A DNA stretch of 64,000 nt, from assembly GCA_938034445.1 (NCBI GenBank), contig CALHLD010000024.1:142144-206143 (forward strand). The letters run 5' to 3'. Origin of the DNA: an uncultured archaeon (lineage in GTDB: Archaea > Thermoproteota > Nitrososphaeria > JACIWG01). The translations under genes and the position numbers were made by a program. The first letter of the stretch is position 1. Each line of letters begins with the position of its first letter. Below are positions 48,003 through 57,284 of the stretch, piece by piece. The notes under the pieces are model-generated. The model did not search any database and was not told where the DNA came from. It saw only the letters and a list, made by a program, of their open reading frames with translations.

Positions 48003-48085
48003 GCGTCTACCTGTCGCGTAGCTGGGTTAACCCTTGACTTCACTATTTCAGTCAGGGCCGTCACTACGCCTTTTATGGTAGACGC
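48003..48085 (-). ncRNA. GC-rich structured RNA candidate
   Basis: A GC-rich island in AT-rich surroundings between pheT and the Toprim gene. The outer arms GCGTCTACC/GGTAGACGC form a perfect 9-bp stem. Inside, GCGTAG/CTACGC pair, separated from it by an internal loop, and CCCTGACT/AGTCAAGGG form an apical hairpin. The stacked stem-loop-stem layout resembles a single-hairpin H/ACA guide RNA, but no ACA box is correctly placed on either strand, so the strand is a guess. Confidence 0.55.
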
Positions 48086-48132
48086 ATTTACTTTACAGCA
48101 TAAGGATTGATATATATTTTTCCAGTTCATTT

Positions 48133-49767
48133 TTAAACTATATTTTCCAAACTTATTTCAAATCCACTTACAGGATTACGTAATTCTTCTTTTTGTATAT
48201 AATAGGGTGCAATTTCCCCTAACAGTCCTATTTTTCTATTACTCTGTATAAGAATTGCGCATCGTCCTTCAATAAAATATGGGTGTGCGTATGCTTTAAA
48301 AGTGTAATGTTTAGTTCCTAAATAGTTTAAAAGTGAGTTTACTACGGACTTTACCTCAGTAAATGAAGTGTCAGCATGTGATATCAGACCTGCAACTTTA
48401 ACTTTCTCTTTTATTATATTCTCCCTCTTTAACTCAAATACACGTCCGATCTCAAAAACTTTTTGGGGATATGGTTCATGTATGTTAGATGATAAAACTT
48501 TTAAAAGTTGAGGTATTATTGCGCCTCTAAGTACATTATATTCTTTAGTTTTAGGTTCCGCTACTTCTATTAAATGTTCTACAAATGTTTTTTGGTCTTC
48601 TTTATTTGCTAGATAAAATGTCATCACTTCTATAAAACCAAGGCCTACTAAGCAATTTCGAATATCATCAAATACTTTTTTATTTCTTAAAGGTTTGCCG
48701 TTTTGATGCAATTTTAAAGGTAATGGTTTAAGTTTATTGTATCCAAATCCATATCCTACTTCCTCTATTAAGTCTACTTCATGCAAGATATCAATTCTAT
48801 GTCTTGGCACTGTAACCTCAATTTGTTTTCCATTTTCTATTACCTCTGCTTTCATATTAACTTTCTTTAATATGTTTAAAATTTCATCCGTTTTTAATGA
48901 AAGACCAAGTATCTTTTTTATATTGTCCTTATTGAGACGCATTTTTCTAGGAGAGAGATTAGGTGTTTCCAGCCTCTGGTTGTAAAAATTTATTTCTATA
49001 CTATATATTTTTGCACCATAATCTATTAGTGTAGTCGCTATTATTGACAGCGCATCCTCAGCTGGCTTAAGTTCGCACGCTGTTATATCAACAAACAATT
49101 CTTGAGTTTTTTCTGAAAGAGTTGTAACATTTCCATTTATTATTGGTGGAAAAGAGAGTACTTGATCCAGTGAATCTTTTAATATAGGAAAGAAATCGTT
49201 TCTACCAAGTAGATGTGCATAAAGTTTTCCCTGTTCAGTTTTCGATAAAATTTCCAATATAGACATGGGTGTATCATAATATAGAGGTACAAATTTAAAC
49301 TCTGGCCCTTCAACGGTGTAGTAAATAGGTGGCCTGATCCTTGAAGCATCATGTAAGCCTATGGCGAACTTTCTTCTTTTTCTTCCTATACCATCATGTA
49401 AATCTTCTTGTAAAGAAATTAATTCTTTTAAAGTTTGTTCAGAAAATTGAAGTCTTGCATATAATCCAACAATGTATGGCCGTATCCCTTCAACCCTTTT
49501 ATCGACATATACTATATATTCTGATTTGCCAATCTGAAATTCATTTAATGGTTCTCTGTTGAAATAGAAATGATTTATTGTCTTAGCTATCCCCGCGGGT
49601 GAACCGTAATCTGGGCGGTTGGGACTATATTCAACTTTAACTTCTTCGTCATCGAAGTCCTCTATGTTCAAACCTAGCAATGGAATGATTTCTAAAATCT
49701 CTTCTTTGGAAAGTCTTTTTTCCAAAAAATTATTTAGTCTTTCATACTTAAAACTTAGTACGGGCAT
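48133..49767 (-). CDS. pheT: phenylalanyl-tRNA synthetase beta subunit
   Basis: 544 residues, the short archaeal form. VKVEYSPNRPDYGSPAGIAKT opens the B1-like region, the B3/B4 editing domain carries VDITACELKPAEDALSII, and the B5 domain (MRLNKDNIKKILGLSL) and catalytic-like domain follow (VFEIGRVFEL). It pairs with PheS as an alpha2-beta2 enzyme. It overlaps the end of pheS by 20 bases. Confidence 0.94.
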   Translation of the reverse strand: MPVLSFKYERLNNFLEKRLSKEEILEIIPLLGLNIEDFDDEEVKVEYSPNRPDYGSPAGIAKTINHFYFNREPLNEFQIGKSEYIVYVDKRVEGIRPYIVGLYARLQFSEQTLKELISLQEDLHDGIGRKRRKFAIGLHDASRIRPPIYYTVEGPEFKFVPLYYDTPMSILEILSKTEQGKLYAHLLGRNDFFPILKDSLDQVLSFPPIINGNVTTLSEKTQELFVDITACELKPAEDALSIIATTLIDYGAKIYSIEINFYNQRLETPNLSPRKMRLNKDNIKKILGLSLKTDEILNILKKVNMKAEVIENGKQIEVTVPRHRIDILHEVDLIEEVGYGFGYNKLKPLPLKLHQNGKPLRNKKVFDDIRNCLVGLGFIEVMTFYLANKEDQKTFVEHLIEVAEPKTKEYNVLRGAIIPQLLKVLSSNIHEPYPQKVFEIGRVFELKRENIIKEKVKVAGLISHADTSFTEVKSVVNSLLNYLGTKHYTFKAYAHPYFIEGRCAILIQSNRKIGLLGEIAPYYIQKEELRNPVSGFEISLENIV

Positions 49768-51268
49768 AATTAACCCCTCTCAACCAACTTAAATGATTTT
49801 CATACAAAAATCTAATGTCATCTATTCCGTAGGCTAAAAGAATTAATCTTTCTAGTCCTCCCCCCCATGCTAAAACTGGATTTTTGATCCCAGCTGGTAA
49901 AACTACCTCAGGTCTAAACACACCCATACCACATAATTCCAACCACTTTCCAATCTTTTCCACGTAGGCCACTGCCTCTAAGGATGGCTCCGTATATGGA
50001 AAATACGTAGGCCAAAATTTGACCCTTTTAAATCCTAATTCCCTATAAAAAGCGCTTAGAATTCCTATTAAATGCCTCAAATTTACATTTTTGCCTGTAA
50101 CTATTCCTTCGTATTGATGAAATTCGAAGAGATGTTTACTATCCAGATTTTCATTTCTAAAAACTTTGTCAATTGAAAAAACTTTTGCAGAAGACGGCCT
50201 ATTTTTGTAAAGATACTGCAAAGTTATTGGTGTAGTATGTGTTCTTAATACCATCCTTTTAGCTTCCTCTATTGACCATTTATAATTCCACCCTCTTGAA
50301 CCTGTATCACCTCCATTTTCATGTACTCCTTTTATGATCTCTATTACTGGATTCTTTTCTACTTTCTCATCAAGCATTCCTTTAAGGTAAAAAGTGTCCT
50401 GCATTTCCCTTGCTGGATGATCCTGTGGTATAAATAAAGCATCAAAATTCCAAAATGATGGCAGAATCACTGGCCCCTCTATTTCCTCAAACCCAAACTT
50501 CAAAAATATTTCTCTAACTTGATCTATAAAATCTTGTACCGGATGTTTTTTTCCCGGATATACTATAGGTACCTCTCCTTCGACATCATAAGGTCTTAAT
50601 TTAACTTCCCTCCATTTTCCGCTAATAATTAACTCCGGTGTTAACTTTTCAACATACGGTATTCTAGAATATTCCTCAAAGAGTGTGAACGCATTTTCCT
50701 TAGCTCTGATTTTAATTTCATTCACTTCTTTAAATTTTATATAGTTTGGTCGCCTCTTTAATTCATCTAATACCATTTTCTCATGTGAACTTAACTCATT
50801 AATTTCTATTTCCTTTAAGGCATAAATTTTCTTAAGTAACGCCTCACTATCTAATAATTTTGAAGATAATACTTTGATAAATATTTTCCCCATTTCTTTA
50901 ACCACTTCTACGAACCCGTTCTTTATCGCGAACCCAATAGCCGCCGAGAATTCTTTTTCCTCCATACCCAACTCTTTCTTTATTTTTTCTATTTCCTCTT
51001 TACCATCTCTTTCAGCTAGTAAATTAATGATTTTACGTTCAGGTAATCCTTCGTTTACGCTTTTAATTCCTAATGTATCTAATTCAACAAAAATATATTT
51101 TTTCTCTTCTATGTCCACCAAACCTTTCTTCTTTAACCATTCTATACCACGTCTAACTTGATCCAAAGAAAGTTTTGCCTCTGATGCAATCTCATTTAAT
51201 GTAAGGCTATTCTTCTTCTTTAGTGTTCTAATAATTTCTGCCTCAATTGGGTGTAAAACTGAATCCAT
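49748..51268 (-). CDS. pheS: phenylalanyl-tRNA synthetase alpha subunit
   Basis: 506 residues. N-terminal winged-helix domains (LNEIASEAKLSLDQVRRGIEWL) are typical of archaeal PheS. The class II core has motif 1 near PVQDFIDQVREIFLKFGFEE, motif 2 FRNENLDSKHLFEFHQYEG and motif 3 AWGGGLERLILL. It binds Phe and ATP. It starts at ATG 51268, divergent from trpS. Confidence 0.95.
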   Translation of the reverse strand: MDSVLHPIEAEIIRTLKKKNSLTLNEIASEAKLSLDQVRRGIEWLKKKGLVDIEEKKYIFVELDTLGIKSVNEGLPERKIINLLAERDGKEEIEKIKKELGMEEKEFSAAIGFAIKNGFVEVVKEMGKIFIKVLSSKLLDSEALLKKIYALKEIEINELSSHEKMVLDELKRRPNYIKFKEVNEIKIRAKENAFTLFEEYSRIPYVEKLTPELIISGKWREVKLRPYDVEGEVPIVYPGKKHPVQDFIDQVREIFLKFGFEEIEGPVILPSFWNFDALFIPQDHPAREMQDTFYLKGMLDEKVEKNPVIEIIKGVHENGGDTGSRGWNYKWSIEEAKRMVLRTHTTPITLQYLYKNRPSSAKVFSIDKVFRNENLDSKHLFEFHQYEGIVTGKNVNLRHLIGILSAFYRELGFKRVKFWPTYFPYTEPSLEAVAYVEKIGKWLELCGMGVFRPEVVLPAGIKNPVLAWGGGLERLILLAYGIDDIRFLYENHLSWLRGVNYARTKF

Positions 51269-51333
51269 ACCTATTACTTACTATGGATTTTTTCATAATG
51301 TTTTTAAATCTTTTTAATCACTCCTCTTCCGAA

Positions 51334-52482
51334 ATGCAGGACCCCAATATGCTATCAAATAATGTTACCCCCTGGTCTGTAGAAGGAGAAGTAGATTATG
51401 ATAAATTAGTACGCCAATTCGGAACAAGATATATTGATGAAGAAATATTAAACTATTTTAAAAAATTTACTGGAGAAATAAACTTTTTCTTAAGAAGGAA
51501 TTTCTTTTTCTGTCATCGTGATTTAGATTGGATCTTTAAAAAATATGAAAAAGGTGAAAAATTTTATCTCTATACGGGTAGGGGGCCATCAGGTAAGGTT
51601 CACATAGGACACCTTTTACCATGGTTTTTCACAAAATATTTACAAGAAAAATTTGATGCACAATTACTTTTTCAAGTTACGGATGATGAAAAATTTTTGT
51701 ACAAAGATGAACTATCACTACCTCATATTGAAACAATGACTTCAGATAATTTGCTTGATATAATAGCCGTGGGATTTGACTATAAAAAAACACAAATCAT
51801 AATTGACACAAAAGAAATTAAGGAACTTTACACTATTGCTATTAAAATAGCTAAATCAATCACATTATCTACTGTTAAGGCTGTTTTCGGATTCACAGAT
51901 TCAAGTAATATAGGTATGATATTTTTTCCATCAATACAAGCTGCACCTTGTTTCTTATATTCTGAAAAGATTGGGAAACCTGTACCTTGTCTAATCCCTG
52001 CTGCAATTGATCAAGACAATTTTTGGAGGATGACTAGAGATGTTGCAGAAAAATTAGGGTACTATAAACCAGCTCAGATACATTCAAAATTTTTACCTGC
52101 CTTGAATAAGGAGGGGAAAATGTCATCTTCTCTTCCTGAAACTGCTATATATACAACAGACTCGCCGGAAGATGTACGGCGAAAGGTTAAAAACGCCTTC
52201 ACTGGTGGACAACCAACAATAGAGGAACAGAGAAAAAAGGGAGGAAATCCATACATTTGTCCTGTATATTTTTATGAACAATACTTTTTTGAGAAAGATG
52301 ATAAAAAACTAGAAGATATAAGGAATAATTGTTTAAACGGGAACCTTCTTTGTGGTGAGCATAAAAATAGTTTGTTCTTAAAAATTGTTTCGTTTCTAAA
52401 AGATTTTCAAATTAAACGTGAGAAAGCTAAAAGTATTGTTGAAAAATACATTTTTGACCCTAAGCGCGAAGTCTTCCTCTAA
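51334..52482 (+). CDS. trpS: tryptophanyl-tRNA synthetase
   Basis: 382 residues from ATG 51334; the frame is open upstream to 51247, but TATA-like ttttttaaatc about 28 bases before 51334 favours a leaderless start there. PSGKVHIGHL is the HIGH motif and GKMSSSLPE the KMSKS motif. FFPSIQAAPCF is archaeal/eukaryotic TrpRS. It charges the tRNA-Trp whose gene is at 55479. Its 3' end overlaps coaD by 23 bases on the opposite strand. Confidence 0.94.
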   Translation: MQDPNMLSNNVTPWSVEGEVDYDKLVRQFGTRYIDEEILNYFKKFTGEINFFLRRNFFFCHRDLDWIFKKYEKGEKFYLYTGRGPSGKVHIGHLLPWFFTKYLQEKFDAQLLFQVTDDEKFLYKDELSLPHIETMTSDNLLDIIAVGFDYKKTQIIIDTKEIKELYTIAIKIAKSITLSTVKAVFGFTDSSNIGMIFFPSIQAAPCFLYSEKIGKPVPCLIPAAIDQDNFWRMTRDVAEKLGYYKPAQIHSKFLPALNKEGKMSSSLPETAIYTTDSPEDVRRKVKNAFTGGQPTIEEQRKKGGNPYICPVYFYEQYFFEKDDKKLEDIRNNCLNGNLLCGEHKNSLFLKIVSFLKDFQIKREKAKSIVEKYIFDPKREVFL

Positions 52483-52933
52483 AGTCTATTTCCTTATTTC
52501 TTATCCTTGTTGCTGATATCTTTTCCCCATCTTTTGAATATAAAATGGGTATTACAATTTTAGATAAACTCTTTAATCCCATTGCCATCCTAATCTTATT
52601 ACATTCGTCTGCAACTCTTTCTGTTTCTTCACTAACAATAATAGTGTCTGTTTGTGGGTCAAGAGCAGGCCCGAACCTATCGTCTAATTTGATTATTTTA
52701 TAACTCTTCCCCTCATATTTTCTTTTAATTAGGTTACATAATTTTTTTTCCCTTAGTTGGAAATTATGTTCAACTCTTTTCCCCATTTCTTTAACCAAAG
52801 AATCTGACGATACTCCTATAATCACCCTCTTACTTATAGAAAACGCGTACTCTAATAAGGTTAAATGTCCAATATGAATGTAATCAAATGTTCCGCCTAC
52901 TACTGCTTGGCTGAAAATCGATTTCTTTCTCAT
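52460..52933 (-). CDS. coaD: phosphopantetheine adenylyltransferase, archaeal type
   Basis: 157 residues. AVVGGTFDYIHIGHLTLLEYA is the nucleotidyltransferase HxGH motif; VSEET and the terminal KISATRIRNKEID carry the ISATRIR motif of archaeal/eukaryotic PPAT. It transfers AMP to phosphopantetheine in coenzyme A synthesis. Convergent with trpS and divergent from map. Confidence 0.92.
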   Translation of the reverse strand: MRKKSIFSQAVVGGTFDYIHIGHLTLLEYAFSISKRVIIGVSSDSLVKEMGKRVEHNFQLREKKLCNLIKRKYEGKSYKIIKLDDRFGPALDPQTDTIIVSEETERVADECNKIRMAMGLKSLSKIVIPILYSKDGEKISATRIRNKEIDFRGRLRA

Positions 52934-53003
52934 TTTATAGATTTCATTTTTCTTATACTTATATAAGGGTTACCATTTTTAAGGACATAGTGATATAAGT
53001 TAG

Positions 53004-53918
53004 GTGGTAGAGAGATTGGATCAGGTTATTGATTCCTATATCAAGGCTGGAAAGATTGCTGCAAATGTTTTAAAAGATATCAAGAATAGAATACAACCTG
53101 ATATGAATTTTCTGGAAATATGTAATTTTATTGAAAAAAGAATAAAAGAGTTGGGTGGAGATCCAGCTTTTCCAGTAAACATTTGTGTTAATGATATAGC
53201 AGCGCATGATACTGCTGAAATAAATGATCAGAGAGTTATTAAAGATAGTGATGTAGTAAAGTTAGATGTGGGTGTCCATGTAAATGGATATATTGCAGAC
53301 ACTGCAATAACACTAACTTTTAATGAAAATTTTTCTGACATATTACATGCTAATATCGAAGTTCTAAATTTAGCACTGCAAAAGATTTCGACTGGAGAAA
53401 GTTTAAATGAAATAGGTAGAATAATCTATTATAGTGCCCTAAGTAGAGGGTATAAGCCAATAAGTAATCTTTCCGGACACTCATTAGACTATTATAAGAT
53501 TCATGCCGGCCAATCCATTCCAAATGTACCTGTTAATGGTTTAGTTGGACACTTTGTAGCTGGAAAATGTTATGCAATAGAACCTTTCCTCACCGATAAA
53601 AAGGCTGCTGCTTTTGTTAAAGAAGATAGTCGAGCGAATATCTTTAGCCTAATAAGGAGAAAAAAGGTTAAATTTGAGCAAGCTAACAATTTATTAGAAG
53701 AAGTCTGGTTAAGGCGAAAAACATTACCCTTTGCTGCTAGATGGTTTACGAATATGCTTGAAGAAAATGAGTTGTCGAAAATTCTTGATCTCTTAATTAA
53801 AAATAAGATCATAAGAAAATATCCTGTGTTAAGGGAAGCAACCGGTCAGATAGTAACCCAATTCGAACATACGGTTCTAGTGTTAGAGAAAAATAGTATA
53901 ATTACAACTCTACTTTGA
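53004..53918 (+). CDS. map: methionine aminopeptidase, type II
   Basis: 304 residues. The two-metal ligands are seen in KLDVGVHVNGYIADTA (two Asp), GHSLDYYKIHAG (His), AIEPFL (Glu) and QFEHTVLV (Glu), with the substrate His in NDIAAHDTAE. The C-terminal insert with a winged-helix-like fold marks type II. It removes N-terminal Met from nascent proteins. GTG 53004 is the start, with GGTGG immediately around it. Confidence 0.94.
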   Translation: MVERLDQVIDSYIKAGKIAANVLKDIKNRIQPDMNFLEICNFIEKRIKELGGDPAFPVNICVNDIAAHDTAEINDQRVIKDSDVVKLDVGVHVNGYIADTAITLTFNENFSDILHANIEVLNLALQKISTGESLNEIGRIIYYSALSRGYKPISNLSGHSLDYYKIHAGQSIPNVPVNGLVGHFVAGKCYAIEPFLTDKKAAAFVKEDSRANIFSLIRRKKVKFEQANNLLEEVWLRRKTLPFAARWFTNMLEENELSKILDLLIKNKIIRKYPVLREATGQIVTQFEHTVLVLEKNSIITTLL

Positions 53919-53927
53919 TGCTATTTC

Positions 53928-54119
53928 CTACAATTTTATCTCTTCTTTATATATCGCTGATATAATCATTTTATTTCCACATTTTTGACATGATTCTCCT
54001 TCTTTATACACATAATCATTAACTTTAAAAGGTCTTTTCATTTTGAGCTGGCAATTTAAACATTCTTCTATAGTAACTATCCTGAACTGCTTTTGTCCCT
54101 TAAATAATCTATTAGCCAA
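53928..54119 (-). CDS. 63-residue zinc-ribbon protein
   Basis: Two CxxC pairs (CLNCQ and CQKCGNK), about 25 residues apart, form a zinc ribbon; the rest is basic. It follows the DUF1512 gene directly (stop and start adjacent) on the minus strand, so it is probably in that operon. Function is unknown. Confidence 0.68.
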   Translation of the reverse strand: MANRLFKGQKQFRIVTIEECLNCQLKMKRPFKVNDYVYKEGESCQKCGNKMIISAIYKEEIKL

Positions 54120-55238
54120 CTACTGACCAACCCCTAATGTGTTGCCGACACCGACAACAATCACACTATCTCCTTCCTTTGTTCTATTCTCAAGCAAATA
54201 ATCTATTCTATTTAATACTTTAGGTATTGAATCGACAATCTCCTTAGTCATACAAGTAATTGCTTCAACAATTGATTCCTTAATTATTACGGCATATAAT
54301 GGAATGCCATTTTTTGAGGCAACTTCTTCAATTTTATACTTATCTACACCAATACCGCCAATTGCTGCACCTGCTCCTTCAGCAACTTCTCCTGTAGTTT
54401 CTCCCTCCAATTTTAGGGCAGCATCAATCATAATAATAGCTGCAGGTTTTAAGCCGTAGCTGTTGATTAAATACTCTATAGCATTTCCAGGTTGTCCCAC
54501 GTTTCCAGCTGGGCCCTCCGCCTTTATTACATAAAGAAGTCTATTCTTATAATTTAATTCACCGAATACTGTATCCCGTGCTATTTGCTTTTTTTCACTA
54601 TTTAATAACAGCTTTCCTGCAACCATTGGCCCTATTCCATCTCCTATTGGTTGTGCATTTTTAATAGGCTCGATAGCAGAAATTAATGCTTCTACTTCCC
54701 TTAACAGATCCGGTAATATCATTTGAAGTTGCATTAGAAGATAAAGATTAGAAGTTTTTTTGCCAACTAAATAGTAATGTCTAACCACCTTATAATACAT
54801 ATTTAGTGCAGCAGATATCTCCAATAAGTTTTCAAGAATTGATGTTGTTAAAGCATCCTTGTCGGGTAGCATACTTTTAACCTCACTCCTTATCCTCTCG
54901 TCCCTAACACTCAATATGTGCTCGATTTTTTTAACTAAACCTGTAGGATCAAGATCTACTGGAGAAATAGTAAAATATTCTATTAAAGTATTTACATGCG
55001 AAATAGCATCACCCTTATAACCATTTTTTTGAAGAAACTCTAAAACCTCTTTCTTCGACTTATCTTGGGCGTCTTTTATCTTATTTAATGCCCCAGAAAT
55101 TGATAATAAAAGCCTCTGAACTTGCAACTGTTGTCCAAAAAACAAGTAAAAGAAAAAAATGGCATAAAAAATAAGTGATAAAATCTGTTGAATAGAAGAA
55201 TTATCACTAGGAAATAATTGAAAAACACCTACTTCCAT
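54120..55238 (-). CDS. DUF1512 membrane-anchored protein
   Basis: 372 residues. One N-terminal transmembrane helix (SLIFYAIFFFYLFFG) is followed by a helical region and a C-terminal globular domain with GDGIGPMVAGKLL, GPAGNVGQPGNAIEY and VGVGNTLGVGQ. These Gly-rich loops are typical of the archaeal DUF1512 family; they suggest nucleotide or sugar-phosphate binding, but no function is established. It is downstream of 5S rRNA on the same strand. Confidence 0.85.
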   Translation of the reverse strand: MEVGVFQLFPSDNSSIQQILSLIFYAIFFFYLFFGQQLQVQRLLLSISGALNKIKDAQDKSKKEVLEFLQKNGYKGDAISHVNTLIEYFTISPVDLDPTGLVKKIEHILSVRDERIRSEVKSMLPDKDALTTSILENLLEISAALNMYYKVVRHYYLVGKKTSNLYLLMQLQMILPDLLREVEALISAIEPIKNAQPIGDGIGPMVAGKLLLNSEKKQIARDTVFGELNYKNRLLYVIKAEGPAGNVGQPGNAIEYLINSYGLKPAAIIMIDAALKLEGETTGEVAEGAGAAIGGIGVDKYKIEEVASKNGIPLYAVIIKESIVEAITCMTKEIVDSIPKVLNRIDYLLENRTKEGDSVIVVGVGNTLGVGQ

Positions 55239-55282
55239 TTCCCTATTATCACCCTATTATTTTCCAATCTATTATGTTATGG

Positions 55283-55397
55283 CGCCGGCACCATTGCTTC
55301 GCGATGGCTTCCGCACATCACTAACGCAATGGCGTGATGCGGTTTGACTTCTGGGATCCGACGAGTCCAGGTCGAACCCGCATCACTATGGCCGGCT
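55283..55397 (-). rRNA. rrf: 5S ribosomal RNA
   Basis: On the minus strand the molecule begins GCCGGCCATAGTGATGCGGG and ends with ...GGTGCCGGC, the two GCCGGC ends pairing as helix I. The segments GGATCCCAGAAGTCAAACC and the loop-E-like GTTAGTGATGTGCGGAAG match archaeal 5S. Outside it, GTTATG and CATAAC form an extra processing stem. It is unlinked from the 16S-23S operon. Confidence 0.92.
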
Positions 55398-55478
55398 GAA
55401 CATAACGCCCAAAAAGCCCCTAATTAAATTTTTGTTTTTTAAAAATTTATTTCCCTCCATTTTAGGGGATAATTATTA

Positions 55479-55608
55479 GGGGCTATCGTCCAGCAAGGCA
55501 GGACAACGGGCTCCAGAACCAAGATGGGTAAACTGACCAGAGGATGATGTGGTTTTGGAGCTGGGTGAAGAAACCCGTCTGTCGTGGGTTCAAGTCCCAC
55601 TAGCCCCA
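55479..55608 (+). tRNA. tRNA-Trp (CCA) with a 56-nt box C/D-like intron
   Basis: Acceptor GGGGCTA/TAGCCCC, D arm GTCC...GGAC, anticodon stem ACGGG/CCCGT with CTCCAG before and A after the intron (anticodon CCA), T arm GTGGG-TTCAAGT-CCCAC. The intron (55517-55572) is at 37/38. It carries CTGA (box D type, 55533-55536), ATGATGT (box C type, 55544-55550), a stretch TTTTGGAGC complementary to the exon around the anticodon, and ATGGGT complementary to ACCCGT of exon 2. Archaeal tRNA-Trp introns that guide 2'-O-methylation of their own host are known; this fits that type. Confidence 0.93.
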
Positions 55609-55667
55609 CCTTGTTTTGGGTTTAAGTACCGATATGTTTTTATTTTTTGGGCTTGTTAGGGTGTGGT

Positions 55668-56939
55668 ATGGGTTTAAAGTATGGTTTTCTTTTGGAGGAT
55701 GTTAATGTTAGGAGGTGGTATGAGAATCTTGGGAGGGGTTCTAGGGTTAATGCGGATGTTTGTTTGAGGAGGTTGGGGGGTTTCTGTGCTTTTAATGGTT
55801 TGTCTCCTGGGGAGCTTTTGTTGTTGGATGATGAGCGGTTGCAGGGTCTGGTTATGGATTATGTTGGTTTGATGGAGGATAGGGGTTATGCTGGAAGTTA
55901 TGTTGTTAATGTTTTGAAGGCGGTTCGTTCTTGGCTTTCCTTTAATAGGAGGGAGTTGAAGGTTGCTGTGAAGGTTAAGGGTGCGCAGGATACGCCTTCT
56001 TTGAAGGATGAGAGGGTTCCTTCGAGGGAGGAGTTGAGGAAGATTTTTTTGTCGGGTGATAAGAAGGCGAGGGTGGCGTGTGTTCTTATGGCTCATTCTG
56101 GGTTGAGGATTGAGGTTCTGGGGGACTATTTTGGCCGGGATGGGTTGAGGGTTAAAGATTTTCCTGAGATGGAGGTGAAGGGTGGTGGGGTTGAGTTCAA
56201 GAAGGTTCCTACGATGGTTATAGTGAGGAAGGAGCTTAGCAAGGCTCGGCACCAGTACTTCACGTTCTTGAGTGAGGAGGGGTGCGATTATCTCAAGGAC
56301 TACCTTGAGGAGAGGATGCGGCAGGGTGAAACGTTAGCTCAGGATTCTCCGATTATCACGCCGAAGCGGAGGATTAAGCCTTTCATTAGAGCTGTAAACG
56401 TTGGAGACATAGTTAGGGCTGCGATAAGGAGGGCTGGCTTCCCGTGGAGGCCTTATGTGCTGAGGTCATATTTTGACACACAGCTTATGCTTGCTGAGTC
56501 GAAGGGGTTGGTGCTGAGGGACTATAGGGTCTTCTGGATGGGGCATAAGGGGGATATAGAAAACCGCTACACCACGAACAGGCAGAAGCTTCCAGAGCAT
56601 GTTATAGAGGATATGAGGGAAGCGTATAGGAGGTCTCAAGAGTATCTGCAGACGATGAAGGCGGAGGCTTCAAGCGAGAGGATCAGGGAGGAGTTCAAGA
56701 GGCAGCTGCTTCTAGTAGCAGGGTTCAAGCCTGACGAAATAGAAAGGATCGACCTTTCGTCAATGGATGACGAAAGCTTTCAGAAGATGGTTAGGGAAAA
56801 GCTTCTCGGTGCGATGGCCAACAATGGTGCGAGACAGAAGGTGATCCGCCTAGACGATATAGAGAACTATATTTCTCAGGGATGGGAGTTTGTAGCACAA
56901 CTTCCAAACGACAGGGCAATCGTTAAGATTCCATTTTAG
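55668..56939 (+). CDS. tyrosine recombinase (integrase)
   Basis: 423 residues from ATG 55668; TTG 55647 would add seven. An N-terminal SAM-like core-binding domain (1-110) precedes the catalytic domain: R147 in HSGLRIEVLG, Y263-x-x-R266 in RPYVLRSYF (histidine replaced by tyrosine, as seen in some archaeal integrases), H293 in WMGHKGD and nucleophile Y301 in ENRYTTN. It would join the element to the tRNA-Trp gene. The first 600 bases are strongly C-poor and G/T-rich on the coding strand. Confidence 0.9.
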   Translation: MGLKYGFLLEDVNVRRWYENLGRGSRVNADVCLRRLGGFCAFNGLSPGELLLLDDERLQGLVMDYVGLMEDRGYAGSYVVNVLKAVRSWLSFNRRELKVAVKVKGAQDTPSLKDERVPSREELRKIFLSGDKKARVACVLMAHSGLRIEVLGDYFGRDGLRVKDFPEMEVKGGGVEFKKVPTMVIVRKELSKARHQYFTFLSEEGCDYLKDYLEERMRQGETLAQDSPIITPKRRIKPFIRAVNVGDIVRAAIRRAGFPWRPYVLRSYFDTQLMLAESKGLVLRDYRVFWMGHKGDIENRYTTNRQKLPEHVIEDMREAYRRSQEYLQTMKAEASSERIREEFKRQLLLVAGFKPDEIERIDLSSMDDESFQKMVREKLLGAMANNGARQKVIRLDDIENYISQGWEFVAQLPNDRAIVKIPF

Positions 56940-57284
56940 GGCCTTGAAAAATTTGCCTAAACCCCAAATGGATAGGCTAAGGCAGACAAAGTATGTTACA
57001 TTAAACTATAAGATATCCCTTTTTTAGCATATATCGAAATCATGTATGATTTGATCCAGCCGGTCCAACCTCTCCCTAATCAATTAGTTTTAGATGGCAG
57101 GATTCTATTCAATAATGTATTTTATCTTGGACTAGTTGGACCGGCTGGTCCCACATTTTAATAGCTGCTGGACTGAAGATCACGTCCCTGACCTAGATGT
57201 ACTGTTTATCGCCTTTAGACTAATACTATTCTCTTGTAATATCTCACCTTGATGCAGAGCCGGTAGCAACCATTTTCACACACT
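56940..57284. other. intergenic region with a long inverted repeat
   Basis: 345 bases between the convergent integrase and ATPase genes. It contains the inverted repeat listed separately and otherwise AT-rich sequence. No ORF or RNA gene is evident. It could hold an origin or termination signals of the element. Confidence 0.5.
57056..57148. repeat. 14-bp inverted repeat, 65-bp spacer
   Basis: ccagccggtccaac (57056-57069) and gttggaccggctgg (57135-57148) are perfect reverse complements; partial similarity continues outside. The GC-rich arms stand out in an AT-rich intergenic region between two convergent genes. A protein-binding site for replication or partition, or a transcription end signal, are the options. 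Confidence 0.7.

Noticed and set aside
55674..56252. 192-codon minus-strand ORF opposite the integrase
   Set aside because: It is a shadow caused by the C-poor coding strand of the integrase; its Leu/Pro/Asn/His-rich product has no domain character.
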